Assembly (NCBI GenBank): GCA_038248955.1 | Contig: JBBRWW010000001.1 | Location: forward strand, 12,662 to 76,661 | Length of the DNA stretch: 64,000 bases | DNA from: Lysobacter_K sp038248955 | GTDB lineage: Bacteria; Pseudomonadota; Gammaproteobacteria; Xanthomonadales; Xanthomonadaceae | Direction of reading: 5' to 3' | Part shown: positions 51,577 to 59,509 of the stretch, piece after piece | How the letters are laid out: each line of letters starts with the position of its first letter | How positions within the stretch are numbered: the stretch's first letter is position 1 | Position numbers and translations under genes: made by a program | Notes under the pieces: generated by a model | Told to the model about the DNA's origin: nothing | Database searches by the model: none | What the model saw: the letters and a program-made list of their open reading frames with translations, nothing else

Positions 51577-52386
51577 TTAACCCCCGAACATCTTGCTGAA
51601 GAAGCCTTTCTTCTCGACGTCGACGAAACGCATCGGGCGCGGGTCACCCAACAGGCGGGCCACTGCATCGTCGTACGCCTGCGCTGCGTCGGATTCGGTC
51701 TCCAGGATCACCGGCTCGCCCTTGTTGGACGCGTGCAGCACGTCGCCCGATTCCGGGATGACACCAATGGTCTTGAGGCCGAGGATCTCCTCGACATCGC
51801 CGAGGCTCAGCATCTCGCCGCTCTGGACGCGCTTGGGCGCGTAACGGGTCAGCAGCAGGTGTTCCTTGACGCGTTCGCCGTTTTCCGCGCGCCGCGTCTT
51901 TGATGCGAGCAAGCCGAGGATGCGGTCGGAGTCGCGCACCGAGGAGACTTCCGGATTGACCACGACCACGGCCTGGTCGGCGAAGTACATCGCCAGCGAC
52001 GCACCCTTCTCGATGCCGGCTGGCGAGTCGCAGACGATGTAGTCGAACCCGTCGGCGGCGAGGTCGTCGAGCACCTTCTGCACGCCTTCCTTGGTCAGCG
52101 CGTCCTTGTCGCGGGTCTGCGACGCGGCCAGGACGTACAGGTTGTCGAAACGCTTGTCGCGGATCAGCGACTGCTTCAGCGAGGCCTCGCCGTTGACGAC
52201 GTTGACGAAGTCGTACACCACGCGGCGCTCGCAACCCATGATCAGGTCGAGGTTGCGCAGCCCGACGTCGAAGTCGATGACGGCGACCTTGTGGCCACGG
52301 CGGGCAAGGCCGCAGGCGAGGCTGGCGCTGGTCGTGGTCTTGCCCACGCCGCCCTTGCCCGAGGTGACTACGATGATTTCCGTCAA
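51577..52386 (-). CDS. minD: Septum-site determining ATPase MinD
   Basis: 269-residue Walker-type (ParA/MinD) ATPase that binds membrane as an ATP dimer and recruits MinC. The deviant Walker A is VTSGKGGVGKTTTSASLA. DFDVGLRNLDLIMGCERRVVYD, DYIVCDSPAGIEKGA (Walker B) and the C-terminal amphipathic membrane helix KKGFFSKMFGG follow. The start codon is TTG, with GGAGGA ideally placed six bases ahead. The gene lies 97 bases after minC. Confidence 0.97.
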   Translation of the reverse strand: MTEIIVVTSGKGGVGKTTTSASLACGLARRGHKVAVIDFDVGLRNLDLIMGCERRVVYDFVNVVNGEASLKQSLIRDKRFDNLYVLAASQTRDKDALTKEGVQKVLDDLAADGFDYIVCDSPAGIEKGASLAMYFADQAVVVVNPEVSSVRDSDRILGLLASKTRRAENGERVKEHLLLTRYAPKRVQSGEMLSLGDVEEILGLKTIGVIPESGDVLHASNKGEPVILETESDAAQAYDDAVARLLGDPRPMRFVDVEKKGFFSKMFGG

Positions 52387-52483
52387 GCTAAATCCTCCAG
52401 GTTGATTTGCGCGGCAGCGGCGCAGGGATGGGTCGCGAACCGCGGCGGCATGCCAGTGTGGAGCATGCCCGGATTCGCGGCCA

Positions 52484-53284
52484 TCAGGTGTCCAGTGCCG
52501 CGATATTGATTTGTCCGTCGTCGAGCCAGACCTGCACCGCCTTGCCGCGCAGTTCCTGGGGAATGTCCTCGAGCACCTTGTAGTGCCCGGCGATCGCGAC
52601 GAGCTCGGCGTGGAACTCGCGGCAGAAGATCCGCGCCTGTTCGTTGCCTTGCGCGCCGGCGAGCGCGCGGCCGCGCAGCGGGCCGTAGATGTGCACCGAG
52701 CCGTCCGCGATCACTTCCGCGCCGGCGCCAACCGTGGTGAGCACGGTGAGGTCGCGGTTGTCGGCATAGATCTGCTGGCCCGAGCGCACCGGGGTGGCGT
52801 GCATCATGCCCGGGGCGAACGCGGCCCGGCCTGGATCGGGCCGGGTGTCGGCAACGGGTGCGGTGACGGACTTCCTGGTCGGTGCGGCATCGGTTGCTGC
52901 GGTAGGCGAGGGGGAGGGCGCTTCCGCCAGGCCACCATCGGAGCGCTCGTACTGGGCGCGGAACTTCGACAGCAGCGGCAAGCGCAGGGCTTCGGCCAGG
53001 CGCTCGGTCTCGCTGGTGCCATAGGCGAGCGCCACCGGCAGCACGCCGGCATCGTGCAATCCGTCTATCAACCGCTTCGCGGTCGGCGCATCGGGCGTCT
53101 GTGTGAGTCCGCCGAAGTCCAACACCACTGCGGCACGGGCAAACAATTTCGGCGCCCGTTGCACGCGGTCGCGCATTTCGTCGACCAGGCGCGCGACGTC
53201 GAGCGTGCGTACGCGCAGGTTGGCAATGCCGACTTGTCCGATCTTCAGTTCTCCGGCCTGCTCGAAGTCCGGGATGGCACTCAC
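52484..53284 (-). CDS. minC: Septum site-determining protein MinC
   Basis: FtsZ polymerisation inhibitor of 266 residues. The N-terminal domain is DFEQAGELKIGQVGIANLRVRTLDVARLVDEM through VLDFGGLTQTPD. A long Ala/Pro/Thr linker (about 115-165) is followed by the C-terminal beta-helix domain: VRSGQQIYADNRDLTVL, GAEVIADGSVHIYGPLRGRALAG and ARIFCREFHAELVAIAG, which bind MinD. The start is the GTG at 53284 (VSAIPDFEQAG), which overlaps the stop of the GNAT gene as GTGA. Earlier in-frame starts lie inside the GNAT gene in another frame and are rejected. Confidence 0.95.
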   Translation of the reverse strand: MSAIPDFEQAGELKIGQVGIANLRVRTLDVARLVDEMRDRVQRAPKLFARAAVVLDFGGLTQTPDAPTAKRLIDGLHDAGVLPVALAYGTSETERLAEALRLPLLSKFRAQYERSDGGLAEAPSPSPTAATDAAPTRKSVTAPVADTRPDPGRAAFAPGMMHATPVRSGQQIYADNRDLTVLTTVGAGAEVIADGSVHIYGPLRGRALAGAQGNEQARIFCREFHAELVAIAGHYKVLEDIPQELRGKAVQVWLDDGQINIAALDT

Positions 53285-53880
53285 GGGCAGGTCCCGGTCG
53301 ACCGATGGGACACGGCGGAAACCCGGCCAGGTGTGATCCACGGCACGTCCGGCAACGACGCGCCGTAGGTTTCGTGGACCCAGGCGTAGCTGCAGAGTTC
53401 CTTCATCAGCATCGCCGCGCGCGTCTGGGTTTCCGGCATGACGTGCTGGCCGACCTCGCGAAAGCCAAAACTGCCATGGAACAGCAGTACCGGGTCGTTG
53501 ATGTCGTCCAGGAAGACCTCGCAGGCCATCTGCGGGTAGCGCAGTTCGGCGTAGCTCTGCGCATCGGCATAGAACGCACGACCCACGCCGCCGCCGCGAC
53601 GGCGGCTGGCGACGACGATGCGATCGATATAGAAGAAATCGGGGTAGCGCCCGCGGAACCAGCGGAAATTGCTGCTTTCGTGTTCGCATTGGGTGCCCAT
53701 GCCGATCAGGAATCCCGCGAGCGTGCCGTCGCGTTCGGCGACCCGGAAATACTCGGCGTCGTCGAAGAACCGGCGCAGCCTTGCCGCATCCAGCGGCAGG
53801 ATCGCAGGTCCGGCGGCATTGTTCAGGGCAAGGACGGAATCCAGCTCGTGCTCACGCACGTCGCGGACAACGATCGACAT
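53281..53880 (-). CDS. GNAT-family N-acetyltransferase upstream of minC
   Basis: A 199-residue GNAT acetyltransferase. VVRDVREHELDSVLALNNAAGPAILPLDAARL starts the domain. DFFYIDRIVVASRRRGGGVGRAFYADA holds the acetyl-CoA binding R/Q-x-x-G-x-G/A loop (RRRGGGVG, about 100-107). CEVFLDDINDPVLLFHGSFGFREVGQH closes the fold. The target (protein or small molecule) is unknown. The ATG at 53880 has GGAG seven bases ahead. Its stop overlaps the minC GTG, so it leads the min operon. A GATAAT box at 53938-53933 may be the promoter. Confidence 0.87.
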   Translation of the reverse strand: MSIVVRDVREHELDSVLALNNAAGPAILPLDAARLRRFFDDAEYFRVAERDGTLAGFLIGMGTQCEHESSNFRWFRGRYPDFFYIDRIVVASRRRGGGVGRAFYADAQSYAELRYPQMACEVFLDDINDPVLLFHGSFGFREVGQHVMPETQTRAAMLMKELCSYAWVHETYGASLPDVPWITPGRVSAVSHRSTGTCP

Positions 53881-53932
53881 TCCGGGCTCCAGGGGGTTTT
53901 GGGTCGGACACGTGACCATGTCCATCAGGACG

Positions 53933-53938
53933 ATTATC
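53933..53938 (-). promoter_or_regulatory. Probable -10 box of the GNAT-minCDE operon
   Basis: On the minus strand CGATAATCG contains GATAAT, 52 bases ahead of the GNAT start codon. It lies in the 160-base region shared with the divergent sensor kinase gene. Confidence 0.45.
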
Positions 53939-54028
53939 GCATGGCGTTCCGGTGGCGGCGACCAGCCCGCGCCCGGACGGGTGCGAAGGCCATGACTTTC
54001 GGGCGGCTCGCTCTCGCCGAGATACCGT

Positions 54029-54034
54029 TAGCAT
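54029..54034 (+). promoter_or_regulatory. -10-like TAGCAT six bases before the sensor kinase start
   Basis: ACCGTTAGCATGCGGAC is followed directly by the ATG at 54041. TAGCAT ends 6 bases before the start codon, so initiation at the usual distance would yield an mRNA beginning at or beside the A of ATG. No ribosome binding site precedes the ATG. Confidence 0.5.
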
Positions 54035-54040
54035 GCGGAC

Positions 54041-55243
54041 ATGCTGGCCCGCCTGAACCACACCCGACTGTTGCGCTACGCCGGCCTGTTTACCTGGGGC
54101 CTGGTGGGCTGCTGGCTGTTGTCGATCTGGCTCGATCCCAGCTACCTGCAGCCAGAACCGGGCGAGCCGATCTCCCTGGTGGACATGCGCATCGTGCGGT
54201 GGCTGTTGGTCTACCTCAGCTTCGGCGGGGTGTATTGGTGGATCACGCGCGCGCTCGGGCAACGCCAGCCGGGCTATTTCGACCATGCGCTGCTGCTGGT
54301 GCTGACCGCGTGCGCCATCGGGGTGGGCTACTTTTCCGGGACTGGCCTCGGCAGCGCGCTGTTGATGGTGATGGCCGGATTGTTGCCGTGGTTGCTGCCG
54401 ATGCGCGTGGCGATCGCATGGTTGGTGGCGGGCAACCTGGCGATCATCCCGGTGTTCGTCGAAGCCCTGGAAATGCCGCTGCTGATCGCGGTCATGCAGT
54501 CGCTGCTGTACGTGGGGTTCTCAAGCTTCGTGTTCGTGACCGCTCTGGTCGCCAAGCAGCAGGCGCAGGCCCGCGACGAGCAGCGTCGGCTCAACTCGGA
54601 GTTGCGGGCCACCCGGGTGTTGCTTGCGGAAAGCGCGCGCGTCAACGAGCGCACCAGGATCTCGCGCGAACTGCATGACCTGCTCGGCCATCACCTGACG
54701 GCCCTCAGCCTGAATCTGGAAGTCGCAGGCCACCTGTCCGAGGGCCGCGCGAAGGAGCACGTGCAGCAGGCGCACACACTGGCCCGGCTGCTGCTCACCG
54801 ATGTGCGCGAGGCCGTCAGCCAGTTGCGCGACGGTGGCGCGATCGACCTGGAGGTCGCGTTGCGGCCGTTGGCCGAAAACGTCCCGTCCTTGGACATCCA
54901 CATGGACATCGAATCGCCCCTGACCATGGATGACCCCGAGCGCGCCCACGTGTTGCTGCGCTGCACCCAGGAAATCATCACCAACGCGGTACGCCATGCG
55001 GCAGCGCAAAACCTGTGGATTGCCGCGCGCCATCACGATGGCTGCATCGTGATGGTGGCCCGCGACGATGGCCGTGGCGCCGGGCGGTTGATCGCCGGCA
55101 ACGGACTTCGCGGCATGCGCGAACGCCTGCGACAGCATGGCGGCGACCTCACGATTGAAACCCGGCCCGGGGCGGGCTTCAGCCTGGAGCTGACACTGCC
55201 CGCCTCGGCGTCCATTGCCGTTTGCGAAGGAGTTACCGCATGA
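54041..55243 (+). CDS. Membrane sensor histidine kinase, NarL-system type (HisKA_3)
   Basis: A 400-residue sensor with five or six membrane helices in the first 170 residues and no large periplasmic domain, a layout like DesK. The dimerisation/phosphorylation helix is ERTRISRELHDLLGHHLTALSLNLEVAG, with phospho-His in ELHDLLGHH (about residue 216). The ATPase domain has ITNAVRHAAA (N box), DDGRGA (G1) and NGLRGMRERLRQHGG (G2). The stop overlaps the response regulator start (ATGA). The stimulus is unknown; DesK-like kinases often sense membrane state. The start codon is probably leaderless. Confidence 0.92.
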   Translation: MLARLNHTRLLRYAGLFTWGLVGCWLLSIWLDPSYLQPEPGEPISLVDMRIVRWLLVYLSFGGVYWWITRALGQRQPGYFDHALLLVLTACAIGVGYFSGTGLGSALLMVMAGLLPWLLPMRVAIAWLVAGNLAIIPVFVEALEMPLLIAVMQSLLYVGFSSFVFVTALVAKQQAQARDEQRRLNSELRATRVLLAESARVNERTRISRELHDLLGHHLTALSLNLEVAGHLSEGRAKEHVQQAHTLARLLLTDVREAVSQLRDGGAIDLEVALRPLAENVPSLDIHMDIESPLTMDDPERAHVLLRCTQEIITNAVRHAAAQNLWIAARHHDGCIVMVARDDGRGAGRLIAGNGLRGMRERLRQHGGDLTIETRPGAGFSLELTLPASASIAVCEGVTA

Positions 55244-55908
55244 CGTCCGTCCGCAGCTATCCCAATCCGATCCGCGTGCTGCTGGTCGACGACCAGAACC
55301 TGGTGCGCCAGGGCGTGCGTTCCCTGTTGTCGCTGGCCGACGGCATCGAGGTCATCGGCGAGGCCAGCGACGGCCGCCAGGCGCTGGAGGTCATCCCGCA
55401 GCTCAATCCCGATGTCGTGCTGATGGATATGCGGATGCCGGTGATGTCCGGCCTGGAGGCGCTGCAGGCCATGGCCCGTACCCAGACCCTGCCGCCGACC
55501 ATCATCCTCACCACGTTCGATGACGACCAACTGGTACTGGCGGGCATCAAGGCCGGCGCCAAGGGTTACCTGCTCAAGGACGTGTCGCTGGAGCAGCTCG
55601 TCGGCGCGATCCAGGCCGTTGCCGGCGGCGGGTCGCTCGTGCAGCCGGCGGTCACCCAACGCCTGCTGTCGGGGCTGGAGCACATGCGCAACGATTTCGT
55701 CAGCCTCGACAAGCCCGATCCGCTGACCGAGCGCGAGACCGAGATCCTGCGCTTGATGGCCGGCGGGTTCTCGAACAAGGAGATCGCCAACTCGCTCGGT
55801 GTCGCCGAGGGAACCATCAAGAACCATGTCTCCAACATCCTGTCGAAACTCGGCGTGCGCGATCGTACCCGGGCGGTGCTCAAGGCGTTCGAACTTCAGT
55901 TGGTGTGA
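55240..55908 (+). CDS. NarL/FixJ-family response regulator
   Basis: A 222-residue DNA-binding response regulator coupled to the kinase before it. Receiver: IRVLLVDDQNLVRQGVRSLL with the acidic pair, the phospho-acceptor Asp in VVLMDMRMPVMSGLEAL (about residue 62), TTFDDD, and Lys in KGYLLKDVS. The LuxR-type HTH (about 155-215) reads LTERETEILRLMAGGFSNKEIANSLGVAEGTIKNHVSNILSKL. No obvious target operon is adjacent; the SRPBCC gene 390 bases on could be one. Confidence 0.95.
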   Translation: MTSVRSYPNPIRVLLVDDQNLVRQGVRSLLSLADGIEVIGEASDGRQALEVIPQLNPDVVLMDMRMPVMSGLEALQAMARTQTLPPTIILTTFDDDQLVLAGIKAGAKGYLLKDVSLEQLVGAIQAVAGGGSLVQPAVTQRLLSGLEHMRNDFVSLDKPDPLTERETEILRLMAGGFSNKEIANSLGVAEGTIKNHVSNILSKLGVRDRTRAVLKAFELQLV

Positions 55909-56298
55909 TCGCGCGGGCCGCTACGCCCGGCGCACGCTTCCGTGCACTGCGCGGTGGCGCAGCGCCGCTTCAATGCGTTGGCTGCACGGGCGCCGGCGCG
56001 GCGGATCAACAATGGGTTTCGCCAGTGCGAGTTCCTTGTTGAATCCCCGGCGTGAGGCACGCCGCATCGGCGCAGGTGGGCATCGCCCCTCGGGGCGACG
56101 CGCACGAGGTATCGCGCAGGGGCCACGGGAATGCCACCGGGCAAGCGCATGCCATGGGACGGCGTGCCTCGCTTTGCGGGCAAGAGAGGATCGCCCGGTA
56201 AAAAAAGTGCCCGGGTGGCTGCGCCGCAGCCATCATCCTTGCTAGCATGGCGGGTCTGCGCCCCCGGCCGTTCCGGGCCCGGCCCTGGAGAACCCTGA
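55909..56298. other. 390-base intergenic region with two tight hairpins
   Basis: No convincing gene. Two perfect hairpins stand near each other: CGGCGTG AGG CACGCCG (56048-56064) and TCGCCCC TC GGGGCGA (56083-56098), both without U-tracts. Near the right end GCTAGCATGG (56241-56250) has a TAGCAT -10-like hexamer 50 bases before the SRPBCC gene. CCTGGAGAACCC carries its ribosome binding site. Confidence 0.55.
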
Positions 56299-57375
56299 AT
56301 GACCCGTCTGATCGAGCTACTGATTTCCTTGGCGATCGTCGCCGTATTGTTCGTAAGCGTGGGCGCGATACTTCCGTCCAGCCGCCACCTGTCCAACACG
56401 GTGGAGACCAACCGAAAGCCGACGATCGTCTTCGACACCCTGAACAGCCTGCGCCGCTTCGACGACTGGAACCCGCTGGTGTTGAAGGATCCGGCGATGC
56501 AGTTGAAGCTCTCGGGCCCCGAGTCGGGCGTCGGCTCCCGGCTGGACTACACGTCCAAGGAAAAAGGCCTGCGTCAGGGTAGTTGGGAAATCGTCGAGAG
56601 CGTGCCGGGCGAGCGCGTCGGCTACGCCATCACCGACATCGAGCCGGGCAACAACAAGCGCACGGAATTCAGCCTCCGCAAGACGGGTAAGGGCGGCCGC
56701 AACATCGCCATCACCCAGACCTATGACGTTGATTACGGCTTGAACCTCATTGGTCGTTATGCCGGCATGTATGTCAGCAGCAACGTCGGCGAAGACATGA
56801 AGATGGGCCTGGCGCGCCTGTCCAACATGCTCGCCACCGTGCCGAACTACGACTATGCCGAACTGAGCAAGGCCGACCCGACCATGGCGCCGAAGCTGGC
56901 CGATCGCCCTGCCGAGAACCTGCTGGTGGTTACCGCGGTCGTGCCGCGCGACAACGACAAGGTCCAGGTCCAGATGAAGGGCAATGTCGAATGGATCAAG
57001 AAGGTGATAGCGGCCAACGGCCTGGAAGCCGCCGGTCCGGTGCGGATCATCACCAATGAATTCGGCGCCGAGACGTATTCGTTCGACGTCGCCCAGTCGG
57101 TGCGCAAGCCCGGTGCAACCGGCCCGGCCACGGCGCTCACCGACATCAAGCTCGAAGGGCCGGTCACGGCGGTGTTCAACGAGCCGGTCAAGCTGGCGGT
57201 CGCGCCATTCAAGGGTCACATGGCCAACTTGCCAAAAATGCGCGACGCACTTCGCGGTTGGGCGCTGACGCGCGGCTTCGAGACCATCCAGCGCCCGTAT
57301 GAGGTCTGGAAGGGCGGGATCGACGCCGGTTTCACCGAGGAAGGCACGTACGACGTTTACTGGGCCGTAAAATAA
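56299..57375 (+). CDS. Membrane-anchored SRPBCC-family protein
   Basis: A 358-residue protein. One N-terminal membrane helix (about 7-26) is followed by a START/polyketide-cyclase-like SRPBCC domain (about 35-185). It has the typical FDTLNSLRRFDDWNPLV start and GSWEIVESVPGERVGYAITDIEP, plus a C-terminal region of about 150 residues resembling a GyrI/AraC effector-binding fold (VTAVFNEPVKLAVAPFKGHMANLP, DALRGWALTRGFETIQRPYEVWKGGID). Both halves are ligand-binding folds; no ligand is known. GGAG precedes the ATG, and a strong terminator follows 40 bases after the stop. Confidence 0.82.
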   Translation: MTRLIELLISLAIVAVLFVSVGAILPSSRHLSNTVETNRKPTIVFDTLNSLRRFDDWNPLVLKDPAMQLKLSGPESGVGSRLDYTSKEKGLRQGSWEIVESVPGERVGYAITDIEPGNNKRTEFSLRKTGKGGRNIAITQTYDVDYGLNLIGRYAGMYVSSNVGEDMKMGLARLSNMLATVPNYDYAELSKADPTMAPKLADRPAENLLVVTAVVPRDNDKVQVQMKGNVEWIKKVIAANGLEAAGPVRIITNEFGAETYSFDVAQSVRKPGATGPATALTDIKLEGPVTAVFNEPVKLAVAPFKGHMANLPKMRDALRGWALTRGFETIQRPYEVWKGGIDAGFTEEGTYDVYWAVK

Positions 57376-57414
57376 TCGATCGCCCTTCGTGGGTCAGGGA
57401 AGTCTGATTGCAGG

Positions 57415-57445
57415 AAAAACGCCGCGACCCTCGCGGCGTTTTTTT
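57415..57445 (+). terminator. Terminator of the SRPBCC gene
   Basis: AAAAACGCCGCGA CCC TCGCGGCGTTTTT: a perfect 13-bp stem, 3-base loop, continuing T run (seven T in all). A textbook Rho-independent terminator. Confidence 0.93.
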
Positions 57446-57568
57446 GTTCGTGAAAATGCCGACGGGGTCGCTCGACCTGCGCTCGGTGGACGCCGGCCGA
57501 TGGCGCGATGACGCCGTAATCGAACGCGTGCACTGTTATCGTTCTGCTTCGCTGGCAGGACGAAACCG

Positions 57569-57940
57569 ATGACTGATACCGAGGCGAAGAACGGCCGATT
57601 TGCCGGTGCACTGACGGCCGCCGGCGCGGTGCTCGCCGCGCTGGGCGTGGGGCTCTCGGCCTATGCCGCTCACGTGGCGATGGGCGAGGGCAAGACGGCG
57701 CTGCAGATGGCGGCGAATTTCGCGTTGGTCCACGGCGTCGCACTGGCGTCGCTGGCGCCGCGCATGGCACGGCCGCTGGCAGCGGTTGCGTTGGCGCTGA
57801 TGTTGCTGGGCGTGCTGCTGTTTTCCGGCAGCTTGGTCGCGGCGCACTTCCTGCGTGCGCCAACCACGCTGGCGCCCTATGGCGGCGGCCTCATGATCCT
57901 GGCCTGGCTCGTCTACGCGACCGATGCGCTGAGGCGCTGA
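57569..57940 (+). CDS. DUF423 membrane protein
   Basis: A 123-residue protein with four predicted helices, of the DUF423 family. The characteristic pieces are GALTAAGAVLAALGVGLSAYAAH near the start, ALQMAANFALVHGVALASLA, and LLFSGSLVAAHFL. The function is unknown. It is followed four bases later by the glycosylase gene on the same strand, so the two probably share a transcript; no functional link is apparent. Confidence 0.88.
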   Translation: MTDTEAKNGRFAGALTAAGAVLAALGVGLSAYAAHVAMGEGKTALQMAANFALVHGVALASLAPRMARPLAAVALALMLLGVLLFSGSLVAAHFLRAPTTLAPYGGGLMILAWLVYATDALRR

Positions 57941-57944
57941 GCGC

Positions 57945-58610
57945 ATGCCTGGGTTTCCGCGGGGGTTCGATACCGATGCCGCGGCCGCGTACCTGGCCAA
58001 GCGCGATCGGCGGCTGGGTACCTGGATCAGGAGGATCGGCCCGATCGCACCCGACCCACGCTGGAGCAAGGCCTTCGATACGGTCGATGCACTGGCGCGA
58101 TCTGTCCTGTACCAGCAACTGAGCGGCAAGGCGGCGGCGACGATCGTCGGCCGCGTGGAAGCCGCGATTGGCAGCAATCGGTTCCATTGCGACACGTTGG
58201 CGCGCCGCGATGACCCGACACTTCGTGCGTGCGGCGTGTCGGGCAACAAGTTGCTGGCGCTGCGTGACCTGGCCGCGCGCGAGTCGCGCGGCGAGATTCC
58301 CGACCTGCGCCGCATGGGCACGATGGCCGATGACGGAATCATTTCCGCACTGCTACCGGTACGCGGGGTTGGTCGCTGGACGGTCGAGATGCTGTTGATG
58401 TTCCACCTCGGCCGCCCGGACGTGTTGCCGATCGACGACCTTGGCATTCGCAAGGGTGCCCAGCGCGTGGCCAAGCTCGACACGATGCCCTCGCCGAAGG
58501 CCCTGGCCGAAATGGGCGAACGCTGGGGGCCGTATCGCACCTGCGCCAGCCTGTATCTGTGGCGGATCGCCGATGCCCCCGCACAGGTTGAGGGGACTCC
58601 CTCGCGCTAG
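57945..58610 (+). CDS. DNA-3-methyladenine glycosylase II-like (AlkA/MAG family)
   Basis: A 221-residue HhH-GPD base-excision glycosylase that removes alkylated purines. SVLYQQLSGKAAATIVGRVEA is the first signature helix. The helix-hairpin-helix reads LLPVRGVGRWTVEMLLMFHLGRPDVLPIDDLGIRKG, with the catalytic Asp in PIDDLGI (about residue 166) and the HhH Gly-Val-Gly (about 146). It lacks the iron-sulfur cluster cysteines of EndoIII/MutY. It is the compact form without the N-terminal Ada-type domain. Confidence 0.92.
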   Translation: MPGFPRGFDTDAAAAYLAKRDRRLGTWIRRIGPIAPDPRWSKAFDTVDALARSVLYQQLSGKAAATIVGRVEAAIGSNRFHCDTLARRDDPTLRACGVSGNKLLALRDLAARESRGEIPDLRRMGTMADDGIISALLPVRGVGRWTVEMLLMFHLGRPDVLPIDDLGIRKGAQRVAKLDTMPSPKALAEMGERWGPYRTCASLYLWRIADAPAQVEGTPSR

Positions 58611-58654
58611 CCTCGACGCGCGATGCCCGCGACCTGCCGGACGGTCCGTTCCAG

Positions 58655-59326
58655 TCAGGATGCTTTGGCGACCGCGACGACTGCCGGTGGCGAGAACGGG
58701 ATCGTCTCCGGCGACACCGCGCCACCGGAGATGATGAACGCCATCGCCTGGTCGACGGTCCAGTCGGTGGGAGTCATTTTCTCCACGGGTACGATCTCCA
58801 GGTACCCGGAAGTCGGGTTTGGCGTGGTTGGCACGTAGACTGCCGCCAATTCGCGGCCAGTGCCTTGTTCCTTGAGTACCCGGGTGACGAAGCCGATCGA
58901 CTTCATCTCGGTGTGCGGGAAGTCGATCAGCACCACACGCTGGGTGCCGTCGGGCTTGGTCTGCAGGATGTCCAGCAGTTGCCGCGCGCTGCCGTAGATG
59001 GTGCTGGCGAACGGGATACGCTTGATCAGCGACTCCAGCCAGCCCAGCAGGCGCTGGCCGATCACGCGGCGCGCCATCACGCCCGACAGCAGGATCACCA
59101 GCAGCGTGGCGACCACGCCCAGTGCGGTTTGCACCCAGGGGTCGACCAGCCAGGACAGCGTGTGGGGGTAACTGGAGGCCAGGTTGGTCAGCACCGGCTG
59201 CACCAGCGGCAGGCTGGTGTCTGACAGCATCACGAAGACGAACTTGACCACGACCCAGGTCAGCCAGATCGGCAGCAAGGTCAACAGGCCGGTGAGGAAC
59301 AGGCGTTGGAGCGAAGGTTGAGGCAT
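58655..59326 (-). CDS. DUF502 membrane protein
   Basis: A 223-residue protein of the DUF502 family. Two helices (about 12-35 and 58-81: LFLTGLLTLLPIWLTWVVVKF and ALGVVATLLVILLSGVMAR) precede a soluble domain with RIPFASTIYGSARQLLDIL, GFVTRVL and the signature YVPTTPNPTSGYLEIVP. The function is unknown; plant relatives are LIKE-COV proteins. The start at 59326 (MPQPSLQRLF) is preferred because TACAAT (59339-59334) ends seven bases upstream, suggesting a leaderless mRNA. Confidence 0.88.
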   Translation of the reverse strand: MPQPSLQRLFLTGLLTLLPIWLTWVVVKFVFVMLSDTSLPLVQPVLTNLASSYPHTLSWLVDPWVQTALGVVATLLVILLSGVMARRVIGQRLLGWLESLIKRIPFASTIYGSARQLLDILQTKPDGTQRVVLIDFPHTEMKSIGFVTRVLKEQGTGRELAAVYVPTTPNPTSGYLEIVPVEKMTPTDWTVDQAMAFIISGGAVSPETIPFSPPAVVAVAKAS

Positions 59327-59333
59327 GGCGCCG

Positions 59334-59339
59334 ATTGTA
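59334..59339 (-). promoter_or_regulatory. -10-like TACAAT seven bases before the DUF502 start
   Basis: On the minus strand CACCTACAATCGGCGCC is followed directly by the ATG at 59326. TACAAT is a near-consensus -10, and its distance (7 bases) places transcription initiation at the start codon. No ribosome binding site is visible. Confidence 0.5.
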
Positions 59340-59509
59340 GGTGAGCACGCATCCGGTGGGCAGTCGGCGGACAAGCGCGACGCAACTGCCTTGGCGCACG
59401 ACCGGGCGGGGTTGACGCAGTGGTCGGCTGGAATGCACCGGGCGATGCCCCTACGTCGTGCCGACGGCAGCAGGACATGCTTTCCGCCCGGGCCGCGTTG
59501 CCGCTGGAA

